A stretch of 64,000 bases of DNA, taken from NCBI GenBank assembly GCA_963739375.1, contig CAVUAF010000020.1, forward strand, positions 1-64,000. Reading direction: 5' to 3'. The notes under the pieces were generated by a model. The model saw nothing but the letters and a program-made list of their open reading frames with translations, did no database searches and had not been told where the DNA came from. This DNA is from CAVUAF01 sp963739375 (GTDB taxonomy: Bacteria; Acidobacteriota; Terriglobia; Terriglobales; Acidobacteriaceae). Each line of letters starts with the position of its first letter. The first letter of the stretch is position 1. A program made the position numbers and the translations under genes. Positions 8,563-16,669 of this stretch are shown here, piece by piece.

Positions 8563-8687
8563 CGCATACCCCGTGCACGACCGCCCGGGCCGCGCAATTC
8601 CGATTCCGGCGGAAACTCCGCCGTGCGGTTGGGCTCCGTATCATAGCTGATTGCGTTCCCGGCGAAGGGTGCGACGGCGGGACGAGG

Positions 8688-11250
8688 TCATGGGCGTCTG
8701 CGCACCGGGTGCAGTTCGACGTAGTCCAGCGCCGCGTGTTCGTCGCCGTCGGGAACACCTTCGAGGCGGACCTCGTCGCCCGGCCGCAGCGCCAGCCCCG
8801 GCAGCCGGCGCCGCGTCGAGCTGTCGCCCCCCACCCGCCGCGCCGGCAAGTGGTCGTCCCCGATCCATTCATCCACCAGCTGCTCGTTCACCCACACCCG
8901 GTACCGCGAGGCCCCGGTCGGCAGATCGAAGTACTGCACCTCCACCTCGTACCAGCCCGCCGGACGATCGAACCGGAAGCGGGCCACACAACGCTCCGCC
9001 CGGCACTCCACCGCCTTCCCCCCGGAAGCCGTCTCGCGCGGCGTAATCTCCAGCGGCGTGTAGCCCTCCAGCTGCATCGCCTCCGCCTCCACCCGCTCCG
9101 GGTAGTGCCCCACCCGGCCGTGCACGTCGGCGATGCCCGAGAGCTTCAGAAACCAGTTGCACACCGCATCGCGCCACACGATGGCGTGCCCCGCCTGGTA
9201 CTGCAGCCGCGCCCGCACCTGCTCATAGCGTTGTTCATCGACGTGCCCGCGCAGCGACTCCCATTGCCTGACGTAGGCGGCGGCACGCTCGGCGCCGGCG
9301 TAATGCGTGTCGTAGATGTGCTGGATCACGGTCTTGCCGGAATGCAGCACGTAGCCATAGGGCACGTGATGGAAAAACAGCAGCAGTTCGTCGGGCGTGG
9401 TGGCCAGCGATTCATACACCTTCGCCACCGCCGGCGGGTACTGCCCCACGTACCCCGTCCCTGTCGCCACCGTCCGGTCCATGCCAACCCCTTGCTGGTC
9501 GGCACGATGCCATTGTCCCCAGCCATTGCGCTCCGACGATTCGACTCCCGGGCCATAGTGCGGGCCGATAATGTCCGTCAGCGTCCCCGCGCCAAGTGGA
9601 CCGGTATAGCTCTCGTAGGTGTGCCAGGAGGAGAGCAGCATGGCGGTGAGCGTTTGCCGGACCTGGGGATCATCGCCGAAGGTAAGGCGGGTCCACTCCT
9701 CGGCCAGGGCGGCGGCGGTCAGGGTGGGATCCCAGGCCAGACGGCCGAAGGCATAGAGGTTGGCCATCGCCAGGGGGTGCCCCAGCCAGTTCTCATCCAT
9801 GCCCACGTTGGCGACGCCCACGAAGCCCCCCGTCGGACGATGGAAGCTGCGGCCCGCCACCAGGTCGCGGACGGGAGTGCTGCGCCCATTCGCGCGCAGG
9901 TCGAAGTCGAGCACCTCTTTCCACATCGGGGGGATGAAGACCATGTGCCGCTGCTGTCCCAGGTATTCCTGCGTGATCTGCAACTCGATTGCGGTGTTGG
10001 TGTGCTGAAGCGTGCTGAAGAGGGGCGAAGCCGGCTCGCGTACCTGGAAGTCGATCGGACCATGCTTGATCTGGATGACGACGTTGTCCTCGAATTTGCC
10101 GTCGAGCGCGGCGAAATTTTCCACCGCCGCCTTGGCGCGATCCGCCTTCGGATCGGTCCAGTCGAGATGGTGGTTGTAGACGAACGCACGATAGAAGACG
10201 ACGCCCGCATGCGGCTGCAGTGCTTTCGCCAGCACGTTGGCCGCGTCCGCCGGGGTGCGGCCGTAGGTAGATGGGCCGAGCCGTCCCTCGGAGTCGGCCT
10301 TGACGACGAAGCCGCCGAAATCCGGGATGAGCCGATAGATCTCGTCTACCTTCTTCTGCCACCAGTCGGCCACCCGTGGATCGCGTGGATCGAAGGTGTC
10401 AAGGGCGCCCGTGACCTTGGGAGTGCTGAAGATCGACCGCCAAGGCCAGCTTCACGCCCCAGGGGCGGAAGACGTCGGCAACGCGCGCGACCTGCGGCAA
10501 AAAACCGCCGTCCAGCACGCGCGGGTCGGCGTTCACGTTGTTGATGGTGCAGCCGTTGATGCCGAGCGAGGCCAGCAGGCGGGCGTAAGCGGCGGCGCGC
10601 GTCAGGTCGGACCGCACGCTGCCGTTCGCAAAGAAAATGGATGGCCCCGCGTAACCACGCTCAATCGTTCCGTTGAGGTTGTCCCACTGGTCGATCCAGC
10701 GCAGCGGGGCGTACGGCTGCTGCGTTTCGTTGAGCCCGGTGACGCTCTGTTGGCGCGCGATCTTGGCGAGGACGGCAAACACGCCATAGAGCACGCCGCG
10801 GTCGCTGCCGCCGGCGATGATGAGGCACTCGAATCCGCTCAGCCGGCCCGCCGTCAGCCAGAAAGCCTCTTCGTGCAGTGCGGCGGGCGGGCGCAGTCCC
10901 GGCGCTGCGCTGCGCAGGGCCGCCAGCGTTCCCAGGGCGATGCAGCGTTCGTGGACTTGCTGGTCGGCACGCAACGTGCGACCCAGCATGCTGCGGACGC
11001 CGAAGATCAGCTCCTGGCGCGCACTCTGGAGCACCACCGAGTCGCCCACCACCACCACGCTGGCCGGCAGCGAGGCGTATGGCGCGCGCGCAATCCCCGC
11101 CAGAGGTGCATACCGCAGCCACGCGTCGTAACCGGTCTCGGCGTGCACGCAGTGCGCTCCGAGGAACAGCACCAGGAGCAGGCTGCCCGTCATCCCGCGC
11201 AGCCGGCCAGGATGGAGCAATGTAGAGTGTGTGCTCGCCAACGGTTTCAC
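8688..11250 (-). CDS. aguA: GH67 alpha-glucuronidase, interrupted by one frameshift
   Basis: Two adjacent frames, 11250-10399 and 10373-8688, join into one GH67 enzyme of about 850 residues. The first part has a signal peptide and the N-terminal domain up to WGVKLALAVDL. The second resumes at DPRVADWWQKKVDEIY and carries GGFVVKADSEG, ITQEYLGQQ, PPMWKEVLD and GHPLAMANLYAFGRLAWDP. Removing one base at about 10,426-10,432 restores the frame. GH67 enzymes cut (4-O-methyl-)glucuronic acid from xylo-oligosaccharide ends. Start GTG 11250 is the earliest; an ATG 19 codons in also gives a signal peptide. Sequencing error and recent inactivation cannot be separated here. It heads the operon with uxaC and the methyltransferases. 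Confidence 0.9.
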
Positions 11251-11399
11251 GATTCTCTTCCTTAATCGCGCCGGCGGCGCTCGGTGAGCCCACGCGATTC
11301 GTTAATATGACGCTGCGGCTTGCCGGGGCAGCGTAAATTGCTAGCGGCAAACTCTCCAGGGACAGGCACCGGCCGGCAGGCAGGCCGAAGGGATCTGCG
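11251..11399. promoter_or_regulatory. Divergent promoter region, aguA / manD
   Basis: This 149-bp gap separates the leftward aguA-uxaC-methyltransferase operon from rightward manD and must hold both promoters. A small inverted repeat, TTGC-N5-GCAA at 11,338-11,350, is the clearest palindrome. I see no cobalamin riboswitch-like B12 box. Confidence 0.5.
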
Positions 11400-12608
11400 A
11401 TGAAGATCGTCGACGCGAAAGTGATTGTCTGCAGTCCGGGAAGAAACTTCGTCACCCTGAAGCTCACGACCGAAGACGGCGTCTCCGGCCTGGGCGACGC
11501 CACTTTGAACGGCCGTGAACTCGCGGTCGCGAGTTACCTCGACGATCACGTCGTGCCGCTGCTGGTTGGCCGCGATGCCCGCCGCATCGAGGACACCTGG
11601 CATTACCTGTACCAGGGCGCGTACTGGCGGCGCGGCCCGGTGACCATGACGGCGATCGCGGCGGTGGACACCGCCCTCTGGGACATCAAGGCGAAGAGCC
11701 TGGGCGTCCCGCTTTACCAGTTGCTGGGAGGCGCTGCGCGCGAGGCGGTGCTGGTTTATGGTCACGCCAGTGGCGCGGACGTCGAGGAAACGGTGCGCGC
11801 CGCGGCTCACTACCTCGCGCGCGGCTACAAGGCGGTTCGCGCGCAGGCCGGCATTCCGGGTCTGGCCGGCACCTACGGCGTGGGACACACCGGCCAGCAC
11901 TACGATCCGACGGAAAAGGACCTGCCGCCCGAGAATGCTTGGTCCACCGAGCGCTACCTGGAGAGCGCGCCCCCGCTCTTTGCGCGACTGCGCAAGGAAT
12001 TCGGCCCCGACGTCCACCTGCTGCACGACGCCCACCACCGCCTGACTCCGATTGAAGCCGCGCGCCTGGGCAAGGAACTTGAGCCGCATCACCTGTTCTG
12101 GCTGGAAGACCCCGTGCCCGCTGAACTGCAGGAAGGGTTCCGGCTGATCCGGCGGCACACGACCACGCCTCTCGCCGTCGGCGAAGTGTTCAACTCCATC
12201 TTCGACTGCCAGCAACTGATCCAGGAGCAGCTCATCGATTACATTCGCACGACGGTGGTCCACGCCGGCGGCATCACGCACCTGAAGCGAATCGCCCACC
12301 TGGCCGAGATGTACCAGGTGCGCACCGGATCGCACGGCGCGACCGACCTGAGCCCGGTCTGCCTGGCCGCCGCTTTGCATTTCGATCTCACCGTGCACAA
12401 CTTCGGAATCCAGGAGTACATGCCGCACACGGCCGACACCGACAAGGTGTTCTCCCACCACTACCGCTTTGAGGACGGTTTGATGCATCCGGGCGAAGCC
12501 CCCGGATTGGGCGTGGACATCGACGAGCAACTGGCGGCTCGGTACCCCTACCAGCGAGCGTATCTGCCGATTAATCGCAAGCTCGATGGAACGATGCATA
12601 GCTGGTAG
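11400..12608 (+). CDS. manD: D-mannonate dehydratase, enolase superfamily (ManD)
   Basis: A 402-residue enolase-superfamily enzyme that starts MKIVDAKVIVCSPGRNF, as characterised ManD proteins do. Metal ligands Asp210, Glu236 and Glu262 are in place, with the catalytic-site residues Arg147, Tyr159 and His212 at the positions known for ManD. It dehydrates D-mannonate to 2-keto-3-deoxy-D-gluconate, two steps after UxaC. The fructuronate reductase (UxuB) that should come between is not in the window. It is transcribed divergently from aguA. The related RspA-like subgroup is a less likely alternative given the context. Confidence 0.92.
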   Translation: MKIVDAKVIVCSPGRNFVTLKLTTEDGVSGLGDATLNGRELAVASYLDDHVVPLLVGRDARRIEDTWHYLYQGAYWRRGPVTMTAIAAVDTALWDIKAKSLGVPLYQLLGGAAREAVLVYGHASGADVEETVRAAAHYLARGYKAVRAQAGIPGLAGTYGVGHTGQHYDPTEKDLPPENAWSTERYLESAPPLFARLRKEFGPDVHLLHDAHHRLTPIEAARLGKELEPHHLFWLEDPVPAELQEGFRLIRRHTTTPLAVGEVFNSIFDCQQLIQEQLIDYIRTTVVHAGGITHLKRIAHLAEMYQVRTGSHGATDLSPVCLAAALHFDLTVHNFGIQEYMPHTADTDKVFSHHYRFEDGLMHPGEAPGLGVDIDEQLAARYPYQRAYLPINRKLDGTMHSW

Positions 12609-12628
12609 CACTCTCGTTCAACCCGCGA

Positions 12629-13837
12629 TCAGGGGCGCGCCGGCGGCTGCGCCCGAGCGGGTAATCGCTGGGGATCGACGATGCCCCAGAAGGCCGGCTT
12701 GGCCTGCAGTTGTTCGTCGAACAGCAGCGGCAGGTCAGGTCGCGCGACCGGGTGCCTCTTCCGCCACGTGTGGTCATCGGCATACCCCCACACCATGACC
12801 GCACTCAGCTTCCCGTGCAGCTGCCGGAACGCCTGAAAGAAGTCGCGGTAGCGGTAGCCCTGCGCGATCAGTGCCTCCCGCGAGCCCGCCGGCGAAGTAT
12901 CGGTCGCGTTGTGATACAGGCTGATGTCGAGCTCGGTGATCTGATTGTCCAGGCCGAGCGCAGCGAACATGTTCACGGTTTCAACGATGGATGCCGGCGA
13001 AGGGTTATCGAGGTTGCTGTGCAGTTGATGCCCGACGCCATCCACCGGCACGCCGCGCCGCTGGAGGTCGCGCACCAGCTCGTACAGAAACCTGCGCTTG
13101 ACCGGGTCGGTGGAATCGACCTCATTGATGAACAGCCGGGCCTGCGGCGCTACTTCATGCGCCACGCGAAACGCGGTGTCGATGTAGTCGGTGCCGGTGA
13201 GCAGGAACCAGGGACTGCGGCGTAGCCCGTCCGGCTGGTTGGGATCGATTACCTCATTAACGACGTCCCACGCGTAAACATCGTCGCGGTAACGCGAAAC
13301 CACGCGGCGGATGTGCTGTTCGAGCCGGCGCAGCAGCAGCGCCTTGTTTTCCGGCGTGGGCTGCAGGCCGTTGCCGCCGGCGTCCTGAAAGAGCCACGGC
13401 GGGTTCTGCTGGTGCCACACCAGGGTGTGGCCCCGCACCAGCATGTGGTTCGCCTGGGCGAAGCCGACGAGGGCGTCGGCGTTCGCAAAATCGAACGTTG
13501 CCTCGCTGGGGCGCAGCACCGACCACTTCATCGCATTTTCGGCGACGACGGCATTGAAGTGCCGCTTGAGCAGGTCGGCGTGCGGCCCGGTGATGTCGCC
13601 CCTCCAGATGGCGGTGCCAATCGGAAAGTAGCCGGCCAGGGCCTCGTGCAGCGACGGCAGGTTGAGATCCGGTTGCTGTATTCCCGACTTCGCGGCCGTC
13701 GGATTGCGGGGCGGGGGCGAAGCTTGCGCCGTTGCTGCCGCGCCCAGCACAGCGATGGAGATGGCGAGGCACACGGCTGCCGCGCCCAGCCGGCCGGCTG
13801 CGCCCGGGGAAGAGTCGCGCCTGCCATCGCCCACCAT
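12629..13837 (-). CDS. GH10 endo-1,4-beta-xylanase, secreted
   Basis: A 402-residue protein with an N-terminal hydrophobic segment (about 17-38, ending TAQAS) and a single GH10 catalytic domain from about residue 62. The acid/base Glu195 is in WDVVNEVIDP and the nucleophile Glu302 in ITELDIS; VAENAMKWSVLRP and RGHTLVWHQQ are also GH10 hallmarks. It cleaves the xylan backbone and supplies oligosaccharides to the GH67 and GH3 enzymes. No carbohydrate-binding module is attached. ATG 13837 lies 1 bp after the xylA stop, so it is the third gene of a xylB-xylA-xylanase operon. Confidence 0.95.
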   Translation of the reverse strand: MVGDGRRDSSPGAAGRLGAAAVCLAISIAVLGAAATAQASPPPRNPTAAKSGIQQPDLNLPSLHEALAGYFPIGTAIWRGDITGPHADLLKRHFNAVVAENAMKWSVLRPSEATFDFANADALVGFAQANHMLVRGHTLVWHQQNPPWLFQDAGGNGLQPTPENKALLLRRLEQHIRRVVSRYRDDVYAWDVVNEVIDPNQPDGLRRSPWFLLTGTDYIDTAFRVAHEVAPQARLFINEVDSTDPVKRRFLYELVRDLQRRGVPVDGVGHQLHSNLDNPSPASIVETVNMFAALGLDNQITELDISLYHNATDTSPAGSREALIAQGYRYRDFFQAFRQLHGKLSAVMVWGYADDHTWRKRHPVARPDLPLLFDEQLQAKPAFWGIVDPQRLPARAQPPARP

Positions 13838-13838
13838 C

Positions 13839-15017
13839 TCACCGTACCCCCGTCAGTATGTCGACCGTGAGCTGATCCAGACGCTCATAGGGCAGGCGTT
13901 TTGTCATCATGGCGTCCTTGTCGAAGGTGTGCGCCAACAGCTTGGCCATGCCCCGCGGCGAGTACTTGCCGACCTTCGGAACGCCCCGCGGCGCCACCGA
14001 AATCTCCTCGAGGATCGCCTGGATCTCCTCGTCGGCATTCCAGCGCGCCGCTTTCTCTTTCAGGATGAGATACGTGCGCATGCAGCCCCGCGCGAAGTCC
14101 TTCACCCCCTCATAATCCTCCGTGCGGTAGGCGTGCGCGTCGAAGTGGCGCGGGCCGCTGTATCCCACGTCCTCCAGGAACTTGACCAGCCAGAACGTGG
14201 ACTTGAGATTGGCGGAACCGAAGCGCAGGTCCTGGTCATACTTCCCCGGATTCTGGTCGTTCAGGTCGATGTGAAAGAGCTTGCCCGCCTCCCAGGCCTG
14301 GGCGACGCTGTGCAGGAAATTCAGCCCGGCCATTTGTTCGTGGGCGACCTCGGGATTCACGCCGACCATCTGCGGATGCTCAAGGGTGGGGATGAAACCC
14401 AGATAGTGCCCCGTGGTCGCCATGTAGATGTCGCCGCGCGGTTCGTTGGGCTTGGCCTCCAACGCGAATCGGTAGCCGTAACCGCGCTCGATGCTGTACC
14501 CGCACAGGTAGTTCACCGCCTCGCGCAGGCGCTTTACGGCTTCGTCGGGACGGCGGCAGCCATCGGTCTCCGTGCCTTCGCGACCGCCCCATAGCACGAA
14601 AATCTTGGCCCCCAGCTCGGCGCCGATGTCCATGGCCCGCAGCGTCTTTTGCACCGCGTAGGCGCGCACCTCGGGATCGTTGGCGGTAAAGGCGCCGTCG
14701 CGAAATACCGGATGGTAGAAGAGCGAAACGGTGGCCATCGGCACCACGATGCCGCTCTGCGCGCACGCGCGGCCGAACTCGCGCACAATCTTGTCGCGCG
14801 CAGCCGGAGTCGCGTCGATGGGGACCAGGTCGTTATCGTGCAGGTTCACGCCCCAGGCGCCCACCTCGCTCAGCAGCTTCACGATGTCTACCGGTGAGAG
14901 CGCGGGCCGCACGGCATCACCGAAGGGATCGCGCCCGCGGTTCCCCACCGTCCAGAGGCCAAAGGAAAACTTGTGTTCCGGTTTCGGCTGATACGCATCA
15001 TGGCTCTTCTTCTTCAT
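13839..15017 (-). CDS. xylA: Xylose isomerase, class I
   Basis: A 392-residue enzyme of the shorter, Streptomyces-like class I. His60 and Asp63 of LHDNDLVP, and Glu187 and Lys189 of ALEAKPNEPRGD, match the catalytic and metal-site residues, with the later metal-site stretches VNPEVAHEQMAG and HIDLNDQ. It converts D-xylose to D-xylulose in the cytoplasm. It starts 28 bp after xylB and is followed within 1 bp by the xylanase gene. Confidence 0.96.
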   Translation of the reverse strand: MKKKSHDAYQPKPEHKFSFGLWTVGNRGRDPFGDAVRPALSPVDIVKLLSEVGAWGVNLHDNDLVPIDATPAARDKIVREFGRACAQSGIVVPMATVSLFYHPVFRDGAFTANDPEVRAYAVQKTLRAMDIGAELGAKIFVLWGGREGTETDGCRRPDEAVKRLREAVNYLCGYSIERGYGYRFALEAKPNEPRGDIYMATTGHYLGFIPTLEHPQMVGVNPEVAHEQMAGLNFLHSVAQAWEAGKLFHIDLNDQNPGKYDQDLRFGSANLKSTFWLVKFLEDVGYSGPRHFDAHAYRTEDYEGVKDFARGCMRTYLILKEKAARWNADEEIQAILEEISVAPRGVPKVGKYSPRGMAKLLAHTFDKDAMMTKRLPYERLDQLTVDILTGVR

Positions 15018-15045
15018 CGCCTTCTCCCCAACTGCTGCTTCCCCG

Positions 15046-16551
15046 CTAGGAATTAAAGATCGCTTTCATCGCGGGATAAATCCGTGTGTAGGCCGCGTAC
15101 CCGGCCTGCATCGTGGCAACATTCTCCGCCCGCGGCGGGATGCGTTGGGCCACGCGCACGACTGACGAACACGCGGCGTCGACCGAGGGCCAGAGGCGCG
15201 CTCCGACCCCGGCTAGGATGGCGGCGCCGTACGCGGCGCCCTCCTCGGCCTCGACCACTTCGACTTCATGGCCATACACGTCGGCCTGAATCTGGCGCCA
15301 CAGCGGCGAGCGCGCCCCGCCTCCGCCGAGTCGAATGCTCTTCACCGGGACATTCATCTCCCCGAAGATGGTGAACGTGTCCTTGAGGCTGAAAGCCACT
15401 CCTTCGAGGATGGCGCGGACCACGTGCGCGCGTGTGTGCGACGCCATCACGCCGGCCAGCACGCCGCGGGCGTTGGCGTCGAGGTGCGGTGTGCGCTCTC
15501 CCATCAGGTATGGCGCCCACAGCAGTCCCCCGGAACCGGCCGGCACGGTTGCGGCTTCTGCCGTCAGTTGGTCGTATGGATCGCGGCCCTCGGCGGCACT
15601 GGCCGGTCCGAACTGGTCGCGGAACCAGCGCAACGAGAGGCCGGCGGCCTGCGTCACGCCCATCACGTGCCAGCGGCCAGGGACGGCATGACAGAAAGTG
15701 TGCAGCCGGCCCCGCGGATCGAGGGCGGGGCGATCGGTCGCGGCAAACACCACACCCGAGGTGCCAATCGTGGCGCTCACCGAGCCGGGAGTGACGATCC
15801 CCATGCCGACGGCGCCCGCCGCCTGGTCGCCGGCGCCCGCTACCACGGGCGTTCCCGGCGCCAGGCCGGTCGCTGCCGCGGCGGCCGCTGACACCTGCCC
15901 GCAGACCTCCGGCGATTCGAACAGCGCCGGCAGAAGCGCGGAGTCGATCTCCGCCGCCTGCAGCATTTCTGCTGACCACTGCCGCCGCGTCACATCGAGC
16001 AGCAGGGTGCCCGAGGCGTCCGCCACATCGATGGCCCGCTCACCCGTCAGCCGGAAACGAACGTAGTCCTTGGGCAGCATCACGGAACGGACGCGCGCCC
16101 AGTTCTGCGGCTCGTTCTCCCGCACCCACAAGAACTTGGTGAGGGTGAAGTTAGGAAGCGCGGGGTTGCAGGTGAGTCGGATCAGGCGTTCCACGCCGAG
16201 GCGCGCATGCAATGCGTCACATTGCGGCTGGGTGCGGACGTCGCACCAGATCAGCGCCGGGCGGACGACCTGGGCGGCGGCATCGAGCATCACCGCGCCG
16301 TGCATCTGGCCGGAGAAGCCGATGCAGGCTATCTGCGCTCCCGCCAGCGAGCGCGCCTGCAGGGCAGTGCGCACCGCGACCTGCGCCGCGCGCCACCAGT
16401 CGTCGGGATGCTGCTCGGCCCACCCGGGGTGCGGCGAGGCAAACGGCTCGTGCTCCGCGGTGGCCGAGCTCACAATCCGTCCCTGGGGATCGACGATGAC
16501 GGCCCGGGTGCCTCCCGTCCCCACGTCAATCCCTAGAACGTACATGTCCAT
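15046..16551 (-). CDS. xylB: Xylulokinase
   Basis: An FGGY-family kinase of 501 residues counted from ATG 16551 (ATG 16545 is an equal alternative). The open frame reaches 16716, but the extra residues do not resemble a kinase and would run into the GH3 promoter. Phosphate-binding motifs are LGIDVGTGGTRA at the N-terminus and GAGDQAAGAVG in the middle. The C-terminal FGGY-like stretch is RLGGGGARSPLWRQIQADV. It phosphorylates D-xylulose to xylulose 5-phosphate for the pentose phosphate pathway. First gene of the xylB-xylA-xylanase operon, divergent from the GH3 gene. Confidence 0.94.
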   Translation of the reverse strand: MDMYVLGIDVGTGGTRAVIVDPQGRIVSSATAEHEPFASPHPGWAEQHPDDWWRAAQVAVRTALQARSLAGAQIACIGFSGQMHGAVMLDAAAQVVRPALIWCDVRTQPQCDALHARLGVERLIRLTCNPALPNFTLTKFLWVRENEPQNWARVRSVMLPKDYVRFRLTGERAIDVADASGTLLLDVTRRQWSAEMLQAAEIDSALLPALFESPEVCGQVSAAAAAATGLAPGTPVVAGAGDQAAGAVGMGIVTPGSVSATIGTSGVVFAATDRPALDPRGRLHTFCHAVPGRWHVMGVTQAAGLSLRWFRDQFGPASAAEGRDPYDQLTAEAATVPAGSGGLLWAPYLMGERTPHLDANARGVLAGVMASHTRAHVVRAILEGVAFSLKDTFTIFGEMNVPVKSIRLGGGGARSPLWRQIQADVYGHEVEVVEAEEGAAYGAAILAGVGARLWPSVDAACSSVVRVAQRIPPRAENVATMQAGYAAYTRIYPAMKAIFNS

Positions 16552-16591
16552 AAAGCGCGTCCAGCCCTGGAGAACTCGGCAAAAACCCTTA

Positions 16592-16607
16592 CCGTGTACG
16601 TTAACGG
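16592..16607. promoter_or_regulatory. Candidate LacI-family operator between xylB and the GH3 gene
   Basis: GTGTACGTTAAC at 16,594-16,605 matches 10 of 12 positions of the symmetric LacI-family type GTTAACGTTAAC with a central CG. It lies in the 118-bp divergent promoter gap, and a LacI-type regulator gene follows the GH3 gene. Joint control of both arms is an inference. Confidence 0.5.
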
Positions 16608-16669
16608 AGGTGATAGAGTACCACGCGGCTTTCAATTTGCAAGTGCCGGAGCTTGGCTCGAGGACCGCC

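Noticed and set aside
8709..10544. A 611-codon plus-strand open frame
   Set aside because: It is antisense to the GH67 gene. The product is a low-complexity Arg/His/Pro-rich string without known motifs, as expected for the complement of a high-GC gene.
7096..11399. A cobalamin riboswitch controlling the corrinoid genes
   Set aside because: I looked in the gaps before aguA, uxaC and the corrinoid gene. The last gap is only 9 bp, and no B12-box-like structure was visible in the others.
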